Virus record (IMG/VR): IMGVR_UViG_3300009502_000141
Location: 1-31,772 of that record
Reading direction: 5' to 3' (one strand)
DNA length: 31,772 nt
Source of the DNA: a virus
Shown here: piece by piece, positions 7,953-15,142 of the stretch
Layout: every line of letters starts with the position of its first letter
Numbering within the stretch: the first letter of the stretch is position 1
The notes under the pieces: model-generated
What the model was told of the DNA's origin: nothing
Database searches by the model: none
The model's input: only the letters and a program-made list of their open reading frames with translations
Made by a program: the position numbers and the translations under genes

Positions 7953-8264
7953 ATGGCTCTTCAGAATGCAAAGCAGTACACAGAAAGACTGGACAAAGTG
8001 GCGGCTGAGGTTGAAGCTTCTTCTCCCGAGCTCGCTCTTCAGCTTGACATGGTTTCAGATGTCATTGAAGGAAAGCGCGATGCATCAACCCTCAAGTTTG
8101 ATGCGGATGAAGCGAAATACATGGCTGGCCGTTTCAATAACAACGTCCGTAATCGTGAAGCCGATGAACCTTATATGGACGATTACAACAAGAGCAATTT
8201 TGAGCAGGTTATTACGGTTCGTCGTAACCCGACGCCCGTTAAGCTTGCTTATCAGAAGCTCTAA
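7953..8264 (+). CDS. Small hypothetical protein, well-expressed head-module gene
   Basis: A 103-residue soluble, acidic and mostly helical protein (SSPELALQLDMVSDVIEGKR) with a strong AAGGAGG upstream of its ATG. It ends with the basic segment ITVRRNPTPVKLAYQKL. Codon choice is cleaner and more GC-rich than in the flanking genes, as in the major capsid gene, hinting at high expression. A rho-independent terminator follows directly. It may be a minor virion or assembly protein; no family is recognised. Confidence 0.75.
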   Translation: MALQNAKQYTERLDKVAAEVEASSPELALQLDMVSDVIEGKRDASTLKFDADEAKYMAGRFNNNVRNREADEPYMDDYNKSNFEQVITVRRNPTPVKLAYQKL

Positions 8265-8283
8265 GAGTTCCTTTATTAAGGTA

Positions 8284-8318
8284 AGGAACCCGGGAACTCT
8301 ACCTGGGTTCCTTTTTTT
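8284..8318 (+). terminator. Rho-independent terminator
   Basis: An 11-bp stem (left arm AGGAACCCGGG, right arm CCTGGGTTCCT, one G-T wobble) closes a seven-base loop AACTCTA and is followed by a run of T. It ends the transcript that includes the 7953 gene. Confidence 0.85.
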
Positions 8319-8337
8319 CTAAGAAAGGAGCTTTTAA

Positions 8338-8895
8338 ATGCCCGCTCTGTACCCTTCAGCAGTGGCCCCGGAAAACTTTCCTGTAGGCTGCTGTGTCCGC
8401 AAATTCGTTACTGACATAAATGTCACTCCTTACACAGGAATTGTGACACAGGTTACACCCACGACTTATAAGGTGTGGGTTCAGTGGCCTGTAGGTAATG
8501 CTACCCCTGAAGATCCTGAGACTCTGGTAAAGGTGAATCCGGCTATTTTTGGCATGCCTTCCGTCTGCTGTGACTCAGGTTACAGCTCCTATGAGAAGAC
8601 CAAGTCTGAAAAGACAAATGGTAAATTCCCGCACAGGATTACCCCGAGCCGTGATTTGACCAAGCCTATGCCTTTTGTTATTACCGCAAAGGATAAAATG
8701 GGCATTCGCATAGCACATACCTTTGCTACGAATGTCGTTGGTAAACTGGTTAAGGATATCTGTGCATGCAAAAAAGAGGGTTTATCGGATCTTAGGGCTT
8801 ACGATAAGATTTTTCATAAATACGGAAATTATTGTTCTGATCATATAATCAGGTCTTCTGTCCAAAAGGTTTACAACCCTTCTGAAAAGGAATAA
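8338..8895 (+). CDS. Hypothetical protein with SH3-like beta-barrel segment
   Basis: A 185-residue protein with a good AAAGGAG upstream. Residues about 30-70 (YTGIVTQVTPTTYKVWVQWP, then GNATPEDPETLVKV) read like the SH3-like barrel often annotated in phage head proteins ('G.VT.V....V.V.WP.G....P..L..V'). The C-terminal half is basic and helical, with FATNVVGKLVKDIC. Several Cys residues (CC at 18-19 and again near 77, CAC near 141) could bind metal but do not form a standard zinc finger. It starts just after the terminator and continues into the next two genes with 2-base gaps. Confidence 0.7.
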   Translation: MPALYPSAVAPENFPVGCCVRKFVTDINVTPYTGIVTQVTPTTYKVWVQWPVGNATPEDPETLVKVNPAIFGMPSVCCDSGYSSYEKTKSEKTNGKFPHRITPSRDLTKPMPFVITAKDKMGIRIAHTFATNVVGKLVKDICACKKEGLSDLRAYDKIFHKYGNYCSDHIIRSSVQKVYNPSEKE

Positions 8896-8897
8896 GT

Positions 8898-9185
8898 ATG
8901 TTTCTTCTCAAATACAAAATTGGCGATGACGTCTTTTACCGTATTACCAATACGAAACAGCCTTCTGTGAAAAGTGTCGCCTTTGAGGGCCCTCTTGCCG
9001 TTGTTCAGACAAAGAGAATCAATAACGCCTTAGCCATGATTGAGAAGGCCCTGCATCAGAAGGAAGAAAAAGAAGAGAAAGAAGTTGAGGAAGGCCAGAA
9101 TCTTCCTGAAGTAAAAAAAGAAGAAGAGAAGGAAGCCAAGAAGAAAATGGCCTATTCGGTAATCCATAATTTTATCAAGGCATAA
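8898..9185 (+). CDS. Small charged protein, hypothetical
   Basis: A 95-residue protein with an N-terminal globular part (LLKYKIGDDVFYRI, again SH3-like) and a C-terminal third of alternating Glu and Lys that should form a single charged helix. It is two bases after the previous gene and two bases before the protease gene, so it belongs to the same transcript. The first part resembles short barrel domains like that in the preceding product, suggesting the two may interact. No firm family assignment. Confidence 0.7.
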   Translation: MFLLKYKIGDDVFYRITNTKQPSVKSVAFEGPLAVVQTKRINNALAMIEKALHQKEEKEEKEVEEGQNLPEVKKEEEKEAKKKMAYSVIHNFIKA

Positions 9186-9187
9186 TC

Positions 9188-10822
9188 ATGGCGATGATGC
9201 GCTACGGCTCCGCTACAGTAGTTGAGCCACATGTTACTTCAGAGCAATGGCAGAAATCCGTCTGCTGCGGGCATAAAGGTAAATGTGCCTGTGGTACAAA
9301 TAGCTGCAGAACAAAAGTTGCTCGTACCGTTATTGCTAAGTATTCCCCTGAGAAATATCTTCTTAGTCATTGCAGTATTATTGCCGCTGTGGATGTTGAT
9401 GAAGCCCCAACATCTAAGAGTGCTTACAAAGATTACTTAATTAAGCCTGAATACTCCAAGTTCGTTAATAATAATGGGGATGCTTGGACTAAAACTCTTT
9501 TGGCCAATGCATACAGAACCTTTATCGGCGCCGATAATTTCTTAGAACATGTTCAGATCAAAGAATTATCCAAAGGTAAAGTTATTGATGCCGCTTTGAG
9601 GGAAGTCCCTGTAGGTAAGACAAAAGAAGGTAAGGATCTTACTACATTTTATGTTGATATCCTGGTAGCTACTGATCGTAAGCATAAAGACCTTGTAGCA
9701 AAGATTGAAAGTAAACAGATGCAGTCCTTGAGTATGGGTTGCAAAATTGCTTTCAGTATTTGCTCTAAATGTGGCAATAAGGCTGTTGATGAAACACAGT
9801 CCTGTGAGCATGTCCGTTATGAGAAGAATAATACTTTTTATGATGATAACGGCGTTCAGAGAAAAGTTGCTGAATTATGCGGTCATATAAATGATAAAGA
9901 GAGCGTCACGTTTATGGACGCTTCCTGGGTTGCAAATCCCGCTTTTACTGGGGCGGTTGTTCGGAATGTGATTACTCCTCCTGAAGATGTTCTGGCAAAG
10001 ATAAAGAAAGCGGAAAAGAAAGAAGCCTACACATATAATGCCTCTGATTTTCTTAAGGCAGCAAAATTAGCCGCAGATCCTAAAGAAGAAACTCCTGAGA
10101 ATCCGTGGGCTGGTGATGTTCCTAAAGAAGATGCCCCTGCTGCTGCGGAAGCTCCTGCTGAAGGTGGGACTCCTGAAGGTGAGGTTCCTGCAGAAGCGCC
10201 TGCGGATGAAGCGACTCCTGCAGATCCTGCAAGTACTCCTGAGGAAGCCGCTCCTGAAGAAGCCCTTCCTGAAGAGCCTGGTAGGGACGACTTAAAGCAG
10301 TGGAAGATAAAAATTAAGCAGAAACTTCTAAAACAGATTGGCGACGAGATTTCTTCGGAGTTATCTGGTGAAGATGAAGAGGGGCCTATTGGTCCGGATA
10401 GTCTTGATGAGAGTTTGATTCAACCGACAGCTTCCACGGCTCTTAAGCAGATGTGGTCGATGAAAAACAGCTGGGATAAATACCTTAAAAAGACTGCTGG
10501 TCATTTAGATGAGAAGAGTTATTCTAAGTTGAAGTTTGGGACTTACATGATTCTGACCGGTAATGATATGAGTGCTCTTAAAGACTACGGTTATAACCGT
10601 AGAGATTTTCTAGCGGTTTTATCTAGCCTTGACGGATGCTTTAAAAACCCTCTTCCGCTAGATGTTAAAAAAGCTGTGGCTTCTCTGAGTGGCACTAAGG
10701 GTATGACTCTTGATAAACTCTCCTTTGCAATTCAGAAATTGTCAGGGAGAAAATTATCCAATGAAGAGATCAATAAATCAGTAGTTTGGTTGAAGCTTAT
10801 GGATAGCTACGGGGAAGCCTAA
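9188..10822 (+). CDS. Prohead (head maturation) protease with Cys clusters and long Pro/Ala/Glu linker
   Basis: A 544-residue protein. Residues about 95-265 match the herpes/HK97/T4-type prohead serine protease pattern: FLEHVQ around His121, QSLSMGCK around Ser182 (the 'LSIGF'-type nucleophile) and FMDASWVANPAFTGAVV, equivalent to the 'SLV..PAN..A' strand. The enzyme digests scaffold inside the prohead and usually itself. Unusual here are an N-terminal Cys cluster (CCGHKGKCACGTNSC) and two Cys/His sets in the protease core (CSKCGN, then CEH and CGH), which suggest bound zinc. Residues about 300-365 are a Pro/Ala/Glu linker, and the rest is a helical domain that may act as internal scaffold. 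Gene order protease, acidic protein, decoration, capsid supports the call. Confidence 0.75.
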   Translation: MAMMRYGSATVVEPHVTSEQWQKSVCCGHKGKCACGTNSCRTKVARTVIAKYSPEKYLLSHCSIIAAVDVDEAPTSKSAYKDYLIKPEYSKFVNNNGDAWTKTLLANAYRTFIGADNFLEHVQIKELSKGKVIDAALREVPVGKTKEGKDLTTFYVDILVATDRKHKDLVAKIESKQMQSLSMGCKIAFSICSKCGNKAVDETQSCEHVRYEKNNTFYDDNGVQRKVAELCGHINDKESVTFMDASWVANPAFTGAVVRNVITPPEDVLAKIKKAEKKEAYTYNASDFLKAAKLAADPKEETPENPWAGDVPKEDAPAAAEAPAEGGTPEGEVPAEAPADEATPADPASTPEEAAPEEALPEEPGRDDLKQWKIKIKQKLLKQIGDEISSELSGEDEEGPIGPDSLDESLIQPTASTALKQMWSMKNSWDKYLKKTAGHLDEKSYSKLKFGTYMILTGNDMSALKDYGYNRRDFLAVLSSLDGCFKNPLPLDVKKAVASLSGTKGMTLDKLSFAIQKLSGRKLSNEEINKSVVWLKLMDSYGEA

Positions 10823-10844
10823 ACATAGTCATTTGAAGTATTTG

Positions 10845-10863
10845 TAATAATCTCTTAATACAT
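10845..10863 (+). promoter_or_regulatory. TAATAATCTCTTAATACAT element, copy 3
   Basis: Identical over 19 bases to the copy at 7317, with the same nine-base gap to a TTTGCAA box. It lies in the 106-base gap between the protease gene and the acidic-protein gene, on the + strand; CCTTAATAGGAGG follows just before the start codon. Probable phage promoter, inferred. Confidence 0.55.
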
Positions 10864-10928
10864 GAATAATTTGCAATAAAAATAAGATCTGTAAAATCCG
10901 AACAAATTTCCTTAATAGGAGGCTTCAC

Positions 10929-11876
10929 ATGCGTCAGAGACTAAGTTGGGATGCGAAGAAGGTTGCTGAGATCAGCAAGAAAGCTGATCCGTACACCATG
11001 AATCAGGAACATACAAACAACCCCGTTGAAAAGTATCACACTGGTGATCCTTCAACATGGGCCGAAGACCAGGACACACGTAAGCCGTGGGAAGGTGAAG
11101 GCCGTAATGAAGTTGGTCTTCCTTCTGAGTCCGCTGGACCGGCTCCGATGGCTGCTCCTGCACCTGCAGCGGCACCTGCTCCTGCACCTGAAGGCGAAGA
11201 AGCTCCTGAGCAGCAGGCTGTTATGGCCGCTCGCAAGCTCGAAGCAAAAGCTCTTCAGTGTATCACTGTCGCACAGAGAATGCTTCCTGGTGCAACCGAT
11301 CATCTCGTCGAAGCCCAGGCTACCGATCTTATGTATCTCCCGGAGCGCTGCATCCTTGCAACTCTTCAGCGTCAGGCTGAACTTGCTGAGGAACTTGCGA
11401 AGAAGGACGATGAAGACGAGGATGAAGATGAGGCAACTGCCACAGCTTCTGCATGCAAAGACGAGGACGAGGATGAGGACGAAGATGAAGCCACTGCAAC
11501 TGCAGCGGATCAGAACGCCCCGAACCCTCAGGCCGCCCCTGCTCCTGCAAAAGAGGACGACGAAGACGATGAGGACGAGGATGAAGTGACCGCTGCGGAA
11601 GAGAAGAAAGAGGAAAAGACGGAAGAAGAGGCAGCATCTGCCCCTGTCGCTCCTGAAGCACCGAAGACAGCGAAGAAGAAGAAAGACGACGATGATGACG
11701 ATGACGACGATTGTTGCACCGCCAGCACCGATCTTCTTGACCAGATTTTCGCACAGACCACCCCGAAAATGGGTGCGAAGAAACTTAGCGGGATTGTGAA
11801 GCAGGCTTCAACGGGTTCAAATTCCCTTGACGGTCTGTGGAATTGTCCTCCGGACGTTTCTGAAGCTTTTAAGTAA
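10929..11876 (+). CDS. Very acidic, low-complexity scaffold-like protein
   Basis: A 315-residue protein starting after AGGAGG. Residues about 1-60 are ordinary; about 67-90 is Ala/Pro rich. A helical segment (EAKALQCITVAQRMLPGATD to LQRQAELAEELAKK, about 100-155) is followed by three Asp/Glu tracts (DEDEDEDE types) separated by Ala/Thr/Pro spacers and one Lys run leading into nine Asp. The last 45 residues return to a normal composition (KKLSGIVKQAS, NSLDGLWNCPPDV). Position between protease and capsid genes suggests a scaffolding or internal head protein that the protease removes. The acidic runs could mimic DNA or exclude it until packaging. This is inferred from composition and context; no family is recognised. 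Confidence 0.7.
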   Translation: MRQRLSWDAKKVAEISKKADPYTMNQEHTNNPVEKYHTGDPSTWAEDQDTRKPWEGEGRNEVGLPSESAGPAPMAAPAPAAAPAPAPEGEEAPEQQAVMAARKLEAKALQCITVAQRMLPGATDHLVEAQATDLMYLPERCILATLQRQAELAEELAKKDDEDEDEDEATATASACKDEDEDEDEDEATATAADQNAPNPQAAPAPAKEDDEDDEDEDEVTAAEEKKEEKTEEEAASAPVAPEAPKTAKKKKDDDDDDDDDCCTASTDLLDQIFAQTTPKMGAKKLSGIVKQASTGSNSLDGLWNCPPDVSEAFK

Positions 11877-11885
11877 GATAAAAAT

Positions 11886-11915
11886 TCAGGGATCTCCTGT
11901 ATGGGGGATCCCTGA
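11886..11915 (+). terminator. Strong hairpin between acidic-protein and decoration genes
   Basis: A 12-bp stem (TCAGGGATCTCC pairing with GGGGATCCCTGA, one wobble) encloses a six-base loop. No T run follows, so it may be a weak terminator, an RNA processing site or an mRNA stabiliser. A degenerate TTATTCCCTTAATA element follows immediately at about 11919-11932, which could restart transcription for the capsid genes. Confidence 0.55.
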
Positions 11916-11956
11916 TAGTTATTCCCTTAATATCCGAAAGAGGAGGTGAAAACACT

Positions 11957-12556
11957 ATGGATTCCAATCTTCCAGTTCCAAACAACCACTGTGAAGTACT
12001 GTATCGCCAGACGTTCAATACCTACGGGTCTATTGAAACAACGTACTCGCTGACACAGGACAATCGCGTGGGCAACGCTCAAAGGACTGGTAACACACGT
12101 CTGAACGCTAGTACCAATAAAGGTATTCTGGCGGGCAGTGTGGTTTGTGCGGCCGGTGAAGGTCTTATCGGTCCTGCAATCGCAGCATTGGGAAGCGACA
12201 GTACTGTTACGTCCGATAAGGTCGTCGGTATTGCTGTCAACGATGCAGTGGGTAATCCGTATGAGTCAAGCTCTGCGGTTGCGTCGAATAAGGTCGTCTA
12301 TGCACACGGTTCAGGCACTGTGTTCAAAACCGACATTTATGAGACCATCACGTATGGAGGAGGAGCACTTACGTATGCTTACGGCGATAAGCTGTATGCG
12401 TCGCGTAACGGTCTTCTCACAAACAGTACAGGTCTGACCACAGCCAACCAGGCAGCCGCTGCTGCAGGTACAGCTGCGAACATGACCATCGTAGGAATTG
12501 TCCTACAGAAACCAACAACAACCGATCCGTTTATGGTTGTTCAACTTAGAGTGTGA
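11957..12556 (+). CDS. Capsid decoration or head-fibre-like protein
   Basis: A 199-residue, Ala/Gly/Thr/Val-rich beta protein with no signal peptide, preceded by AGGAGGTG. It contains repeated beta-strand segments such as NKGILAGSVVCAAGEGLI, DKVVGIAVND and NKVVYAHGSGTVF, the pattern of phage capsid-decorating and parallel-beta 'DUF2190'-like proteins. Decoration proteins bind the outside of the expanded shell and stabilise it. The gene sits 14 bases upstream of the major capsid gene and shares its clean codon use, fitting a stoichiometric capsid component. The exact family cannot be fixed without a search. Confidence 0.65.
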   Translation: MDSNLPVPNNHCEVLYRQTFNTYGSIETTYSLTQDNRVGNAQRTGNTRLNASTNKGILAGSVVCAAGEGLIGPAIAALGSDSTVTSDKVVGIAVNDAVGNPYESSSAVASNKVVYAHGSGTVFKTDIYETITYGGGALTYAYGDKLYASRNGLLTNSTGLTTANQAAAAAGTAANMTIVGIVLQKPTTTDPFMVVQLRV

Positions 12557-12570
12557 GGAGGTGAGTCTCA

Positions 12571-13446
12571 ATGCCCGATGTAATTAGCAATGAAGTAAAA
12601 CAGCAGATTATCGCTGAGTTCATGAAGACCGCTGGCGGTCGTGCTAAGTTGGCTGCGTCGATGACCCAGCCTCTACGTCTCAGGAGAGACTACACCTCTG
12701 TCGGTCGCAAGACCTTCTTGGTGGAACAGCTCCCGGACGGCGCACTTCCGATCTACGATAAAGACGCGAATGTGACAGCGTACGTCGTTGGCGAAGAGGG
12801 TCAGAATATTCTGGCCATTCAGAAGCCTCGCCGTGTCATTTTCCCGCTTTTCGAGATTTCAAGCAACCCTGAGATTCCGTTGACACAGGTCAAGGAACGC
12901 CGGTTCGACCTCATCGAACGTAGCCAGGACCTTGCAAAAGCTGAAATTCAGGCTGAAGAAGACAATCGCGTCTTCGCAGTTCTGGATGCAGTTGCTGCAA
13001 ATGGTTTTGACAACATCGGTGCGACGAATGCAGACGTCCTTGCTGGTGCCCCGGTAACTCCGTCAGATCTCGCAGATGCCTTTGCGGAAATCGAACGTCA
13101 TGACCTTCGCGTTGCAAGAGTTTTTGTGAACGCGACTGACTATACCGATATCCGTAAATGGGGACGCGATGTTCTTGACATCGAGACTCAGGCAACCCTT
13201 CTTAAGACTGGTTTGATGGCCACCCTTTGGGGTGCTCAGATAATCGTCTCTCGTAGGGTCCCGGTTGGATACATCTATGTCTGTGCAGAACCTGAATTTT
13301 TTGGGCGGATTCCTGTCCGCACAGAATTAACAGTTCTTTCTGCCGATGACCCCCGTAACCGTACCATTGGATTCTCGGTGTTTGAGAATTTGGGTATTGG
13401 TTGCCATAACCCCCTGGGTTTGGTGAGGGTTCAGATCACCCGGTAA
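12571..13446 (+). CDS. Major capsid protein, HK97-like fold
   Basis: A 291-residue protein preceded by GAGGAGGTG. Features typical of HK97-fold capsid proteins are an N-terminal helix (AEFMKTAGGRAKLAASM), a DGALPIYDKD segment entering the E-loop region, FEISSNPEIPL, a long spine-helix-like stretch DLIERSQDLAKAEIQAEEDN, the P-domain/A-domain region with FVNATDYTDIRKWG and a C-terminal beta region (EFFGRIPVRTELTVLSADDP). There is no long N-terminal delta domain, so scaffolding is probably supplied separately by the acidic protein and the protease C-terminus. Codon choice is the most biased in the window, expected for the most abundant virion protein. A strong terminator follows. Confidence 0.9.
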   Translation: MPDVISNEVKQQIIAEFMKTAGGRAKLAASMTQPLRLRRDYTSVGRKTFLVEQLPDGALPIYDKDANVTAYVVGEEGQNILAIQKPRRVIFPLFEISSNPEIPLTQVKERRFDLIERSQDLAKAEIQAEEDNRVFAVLDAVAANGFDNIGATNADVLAGAPVTPSDLADAFAEIERHDLRVARVFVNATDYTDIRKWGRDVLDIETQATLLKTGLMATLWGAQIIVSRRVPVGYIYVCAEPEFFGRIPVRTELTVLSADDPRNRTIGFSVFENLGIGCHNPLGLVRVQITR

Positions 13447-13472
13447 ATAATCGCTGAAAAGTGATTAAAAAG

Positions 13473-13502
13473 GGCTCCTGGAGAAATCCAGGAGCCTTTT
13501 TT
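13473..13502 (+). terminator. Strong rho-independent terminator after the capsid gene
   Basis: A perfect 9-bp stem (GGCTCCTGG with CCAGGAGCC) and a six-base loop AGAAAT, followed by six T. An A run precedes it, so it could work in both directions. It closes the head module. Confidence 0.93.
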
Positions 13503-13834
13503 ATTGGTTTTTCTTATGATCCTAAAAAGCCTACCATGCCCTTTAGTTGTAATTAAATATTCGAATAGTACGATCCTAATAAATTAACCATTCACTTTAG
13601 TGAGTATCTTTTAATAAAAGCCATTGTATTATTTATGCGCCTGGAGTATAAAGAAGTATCTCTTGATGAGACTTCATGGGAAGACTTTTTATGTAAACTT
13701 ATGGGTCATCTGCAGAAAATACCGTCAGTGCAGACAAAAACTATGGTATGTAATTAAATCAACATGTTATAAGAAATTTAACCCTTAACTTTATTCCTGC
13801 CATAATCTTCAGTATTATCATATATATATCTTCC
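13503..13834 (+). other. AT-rich stretch without a convincing gene
   Basis: About 330 bases between the capsid terminator and the accessory genes. The only reading frame with an ATG of any length is 13635-13757 (40 codons; opens MRLEYKEVSLDETSW), which lacks a ribosome-binding site but has a plausible amphipathic sequence. GTAATTAAAT occurs twice (13540, 13750) and CTTTTAATAAAA lies near 13610. Promoters for the accessory block are likely here, but none can be fixed. Confidence 0.4.
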
Positions 13835-13918
13835 ATGAAATTTACTCGTAAAGAGGATTTATATATTTTCCTATGGCTTGCAATAGGTGCTCTGATAATT
13901 CTGATAAGTCATTGTTAG
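13835..13918 (+). CDS. Possible 27-residue single-pass membrane peptide
   Basis: ATG at 13835 opens a 27-codon frame: a basic N-terminus (MKFTRKEDLY) followed by a hydrophobic helix FLWLAIGALIILISHC, the shape of a tiny phage membrane peptide. It has no clear ribosome-binding site and overlaps the 13873-14007 frame, so at most one of the two, or both by overlap, is real. Confidence is low; the hydrophobic run is the only support. Confidence 0.3.
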   Translation: MKFTRKEDLYIFLWLAIGALIILISHC

Positions 13919-14007
13919 GTAAGCCAATTTCAAGGAAAGAGGCTTTGAAATTGGCTAAAAAGATATTAATAAGAGCGGAAAAGGCTCGGAAAAGAGTGAA
14001 GTACTGA
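13873..14007 (+). CDS. Small basic protein coupled to the next gene
   Basis: A 44-residue product starting MACNRCSD and continuing into a Lys/Arg-rich helix (KEALKLAKKILIRAEKARKR). Its TGA shares a base with the ATG at 14007, the arrangement used for translational coupling throughout this phage, which is the main support. An AAAGAGGA lies about 18 bases upstream, farther than usual. The CxxC near the N-terminus recalls the many small zinc-binding proteins nearby. Confidence 0.4.
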   Translation: MACNRCSDNSDKSLLGKPISRKEALKLAKKILIRAEKARKRVKY

Positions 14008-14324
14008 TGGGTTATGATGCCTATGATTGGTTTGATACAGAATACAGGCCTGCTTTATTAAAAGCCCTTAAAGAGAATGAGGCCCTTGATCTTGACGGCT
14101 TTTTTGATCTTTTTAAGAGGTTATTCTATAGTCCCCATGGCGGGGCAGAGGGCTTTAAAAAGAGGCTGTTCTGGCTTTTAATGGAAGAAGATGGTGAGAT
14201 TAGTGATCACGTTAAGAAATGTTTTGAGTATATATCTGATTTCAAGGAAATAATTTCTCTGGAATATAATAATAATGGTGATAAAATCAGATGTGACTTT
14301 AATGCCATAAAGGATGACGACTGA
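14007..14324 (+). CDS. Hypothetical acidic helical protein
   Basis: A 105-residue soluble protein (YRPALLKALKENEALDLDG; HGGAEGFKKRLFWLLMEEDG). No membrane segment or known motif. It overlaps the previous small gene by one base and ends two bases before the next start, so it lies in an operon of accessory genes. The function cannot be inferred. Confidence 0.7.
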   Translation: MGYDAYDWFDTEYRPALLKALKENEALDLDGFFDLFKRLFYSPHGGAEGFKKRLFWLLMEEDGEISDHVKKCFEYISDFKEIISLEYNNNGDKIRCDFNAIKDDD

Positions 14325-14326
14325 TC

Positions 14327-14773
14327 GTGTTAGATAAGTTCTTGTGTTATATAGAGCATGAGTATTTTCCTGGCAGATTAAGAGATTTCAAACGGGACGG
14401 CACTAATTTCATATGCCTGCGGTGTGGTGAGAGGCTTAAGAAATGGCCACCAGAAAGGTCTAAGATGCGTAAGTCCTTGTTGAAAAAAGAAGAGGAAAAG
14501 CCTATGGATAGGAAGGCTATTACTTCTTTTATCGAAAATTTCTACCCGGATTACATCGATAAGATCTTATTGGCCGATGGCTTTGATGCCGCTTTTATTG
14601 GTATAGGTAATTCTTATACTAAAGAACCTTGTGCTGTTTACGACCGTGGCAGATGTATTGAAATTCTGGAGCAGGATATGGATAATGACTCTGCAGAGGA
14701 ATTCTTTTCATTTAATACTGAAGGTGCCTACGTGGGGGAATTTACTCCTATTTTCATTGAAACGATAAGATGA
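14327..14773 (+). CDS. Fusion of a CxxC mini-protein and a conserved phage protein, with an internal start at 14504
   Basis: The frame opens with GTG at 14327, two bases after the previous stop. Residues 1-45 hold a CxxC element (FICLRCGERL); residues 46-59 are a Lys/Glu linker. From Met60 (ATG 14504) begins a second unit of 89 residues containing FDAAFIGIGNSYTKEPCAVY, YDRGRCIEILEQD and EEFFSFNTEGAYVGEFTPIF, a family I know from many phages ('AVYD..K.IEIL....EEA.EFFEFNV.GAYVGE.TPIF'), function unknown. The linker codons at 14491-14500 (AGAGGAAAAG) can act as ribosome-binding site for ATG 14504, so both a fused and a short product are possible. The same design recurs at 16092-16481. Confidence 0.75.
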   Translation: MLDKFLCYIEHEYFPGRLRDFKRDGTNFICLRCGERLKKWPPERSKMRKSLLKKEEEKPMDRKAITSFIENFYPDYIDKILLADGFDAAFIGIGNSYTKEPCAVYDRGRCIEILEQDMDNDSAEEFFSFNTEGAYVGEFTPIFIETIR

Positions 14774-14895
14774 CAGATTTTCTAGGCTGGAATATGGAAG
14801 TATTAAGTGCCTCAGACGAGTGTGGCGCCGAATTAATCCTATTTCTGAAGGGCCTTGTTTATGGGAGACTTTTTTTACATAAAGCAATGGGTTAA
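14770..14895 (+). CDS. Possible 41-residue protein, coupled by ATGA overlap
   Basis: The ATG at 14770 overlaps the stop of the previous gene by four bases (ATGA). The 41-residue product (MTDFLGWNMEVLSASDECG, then a hydrophobic LILFLKGLVYGRLFLHKAM) has no recognisable family. The stop lies five bases before the ATG chosen for the Lar-like gene. The tidy spacing supports translation, but there is no other evidence. Confidence 0.4.
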   Translation: MTDFLGWNMEVLSASDECGAELILFLKGLVYGRLFLHKAMG

Positions 14896-14899
14896 AAAA

Positions 14900-15142
14900 A
14901 TGCCGAATTATGACGAAATAATGTCTTCTAAGATTGATTATCATGGTAAATTGAGTGCCTTATCGTTATTGTGTGAGCCTTGCGCTCATTGTGGGGGTAA
15001 GCCTGATGTGTATCATCAGGATTATGTGGGGGATTACTATGCCGGGGATCAGTTTTCTATAGACTGCTCCATATGTTATATCGGAACGAATTATGATAAA
15101 TGGCCTGTGGTTTTAGCCAAATGGAATAAAAGGTATGATTAA
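14900..15142 (+). CDS. Lar-like restriction alleviation zinc-ribbon protein
   Basis: An 80-residue protein. CAHCGGKPDVYHQDYVGDYY, DCSICYIGTN and the C-terminal WPVVLAKWNKRYD follow the Lar/Ral pattern 'CPFCGG....V.C..C......EAI..WN.R', a zinc ribbon with a closing WNKR helix. Lar and Ral proteins of lambda-like phages relieve host type I restriction; most phage relatives are untested. The start is uncertain: ATG 14900 fits five bases after the preceding small frame, whereas ATG 14861 has an AAGGGC upstream and would add 13 residues. The gene overlaps the kinase start by eight bases. Confidence 0.7.
   Translation: MPNYDEIMSSKIDYHGKLSALSLLCEPCAHCGGKPDVYHQDYVGDYYAGDQFSIDCSICYIGTNYDKWPVVLAKWNKRYD

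Noticed and set aside
11036-11761. Long minus-strand frames opposite the acidic protein gene (Ser-rich and Arg/His-rich products)
   Set aside because: They mirror the repetitive Asp/Glu and Ala/Pro codons of the + strand gene, have no ribosome-binding sites, and the + gene has a clear one.
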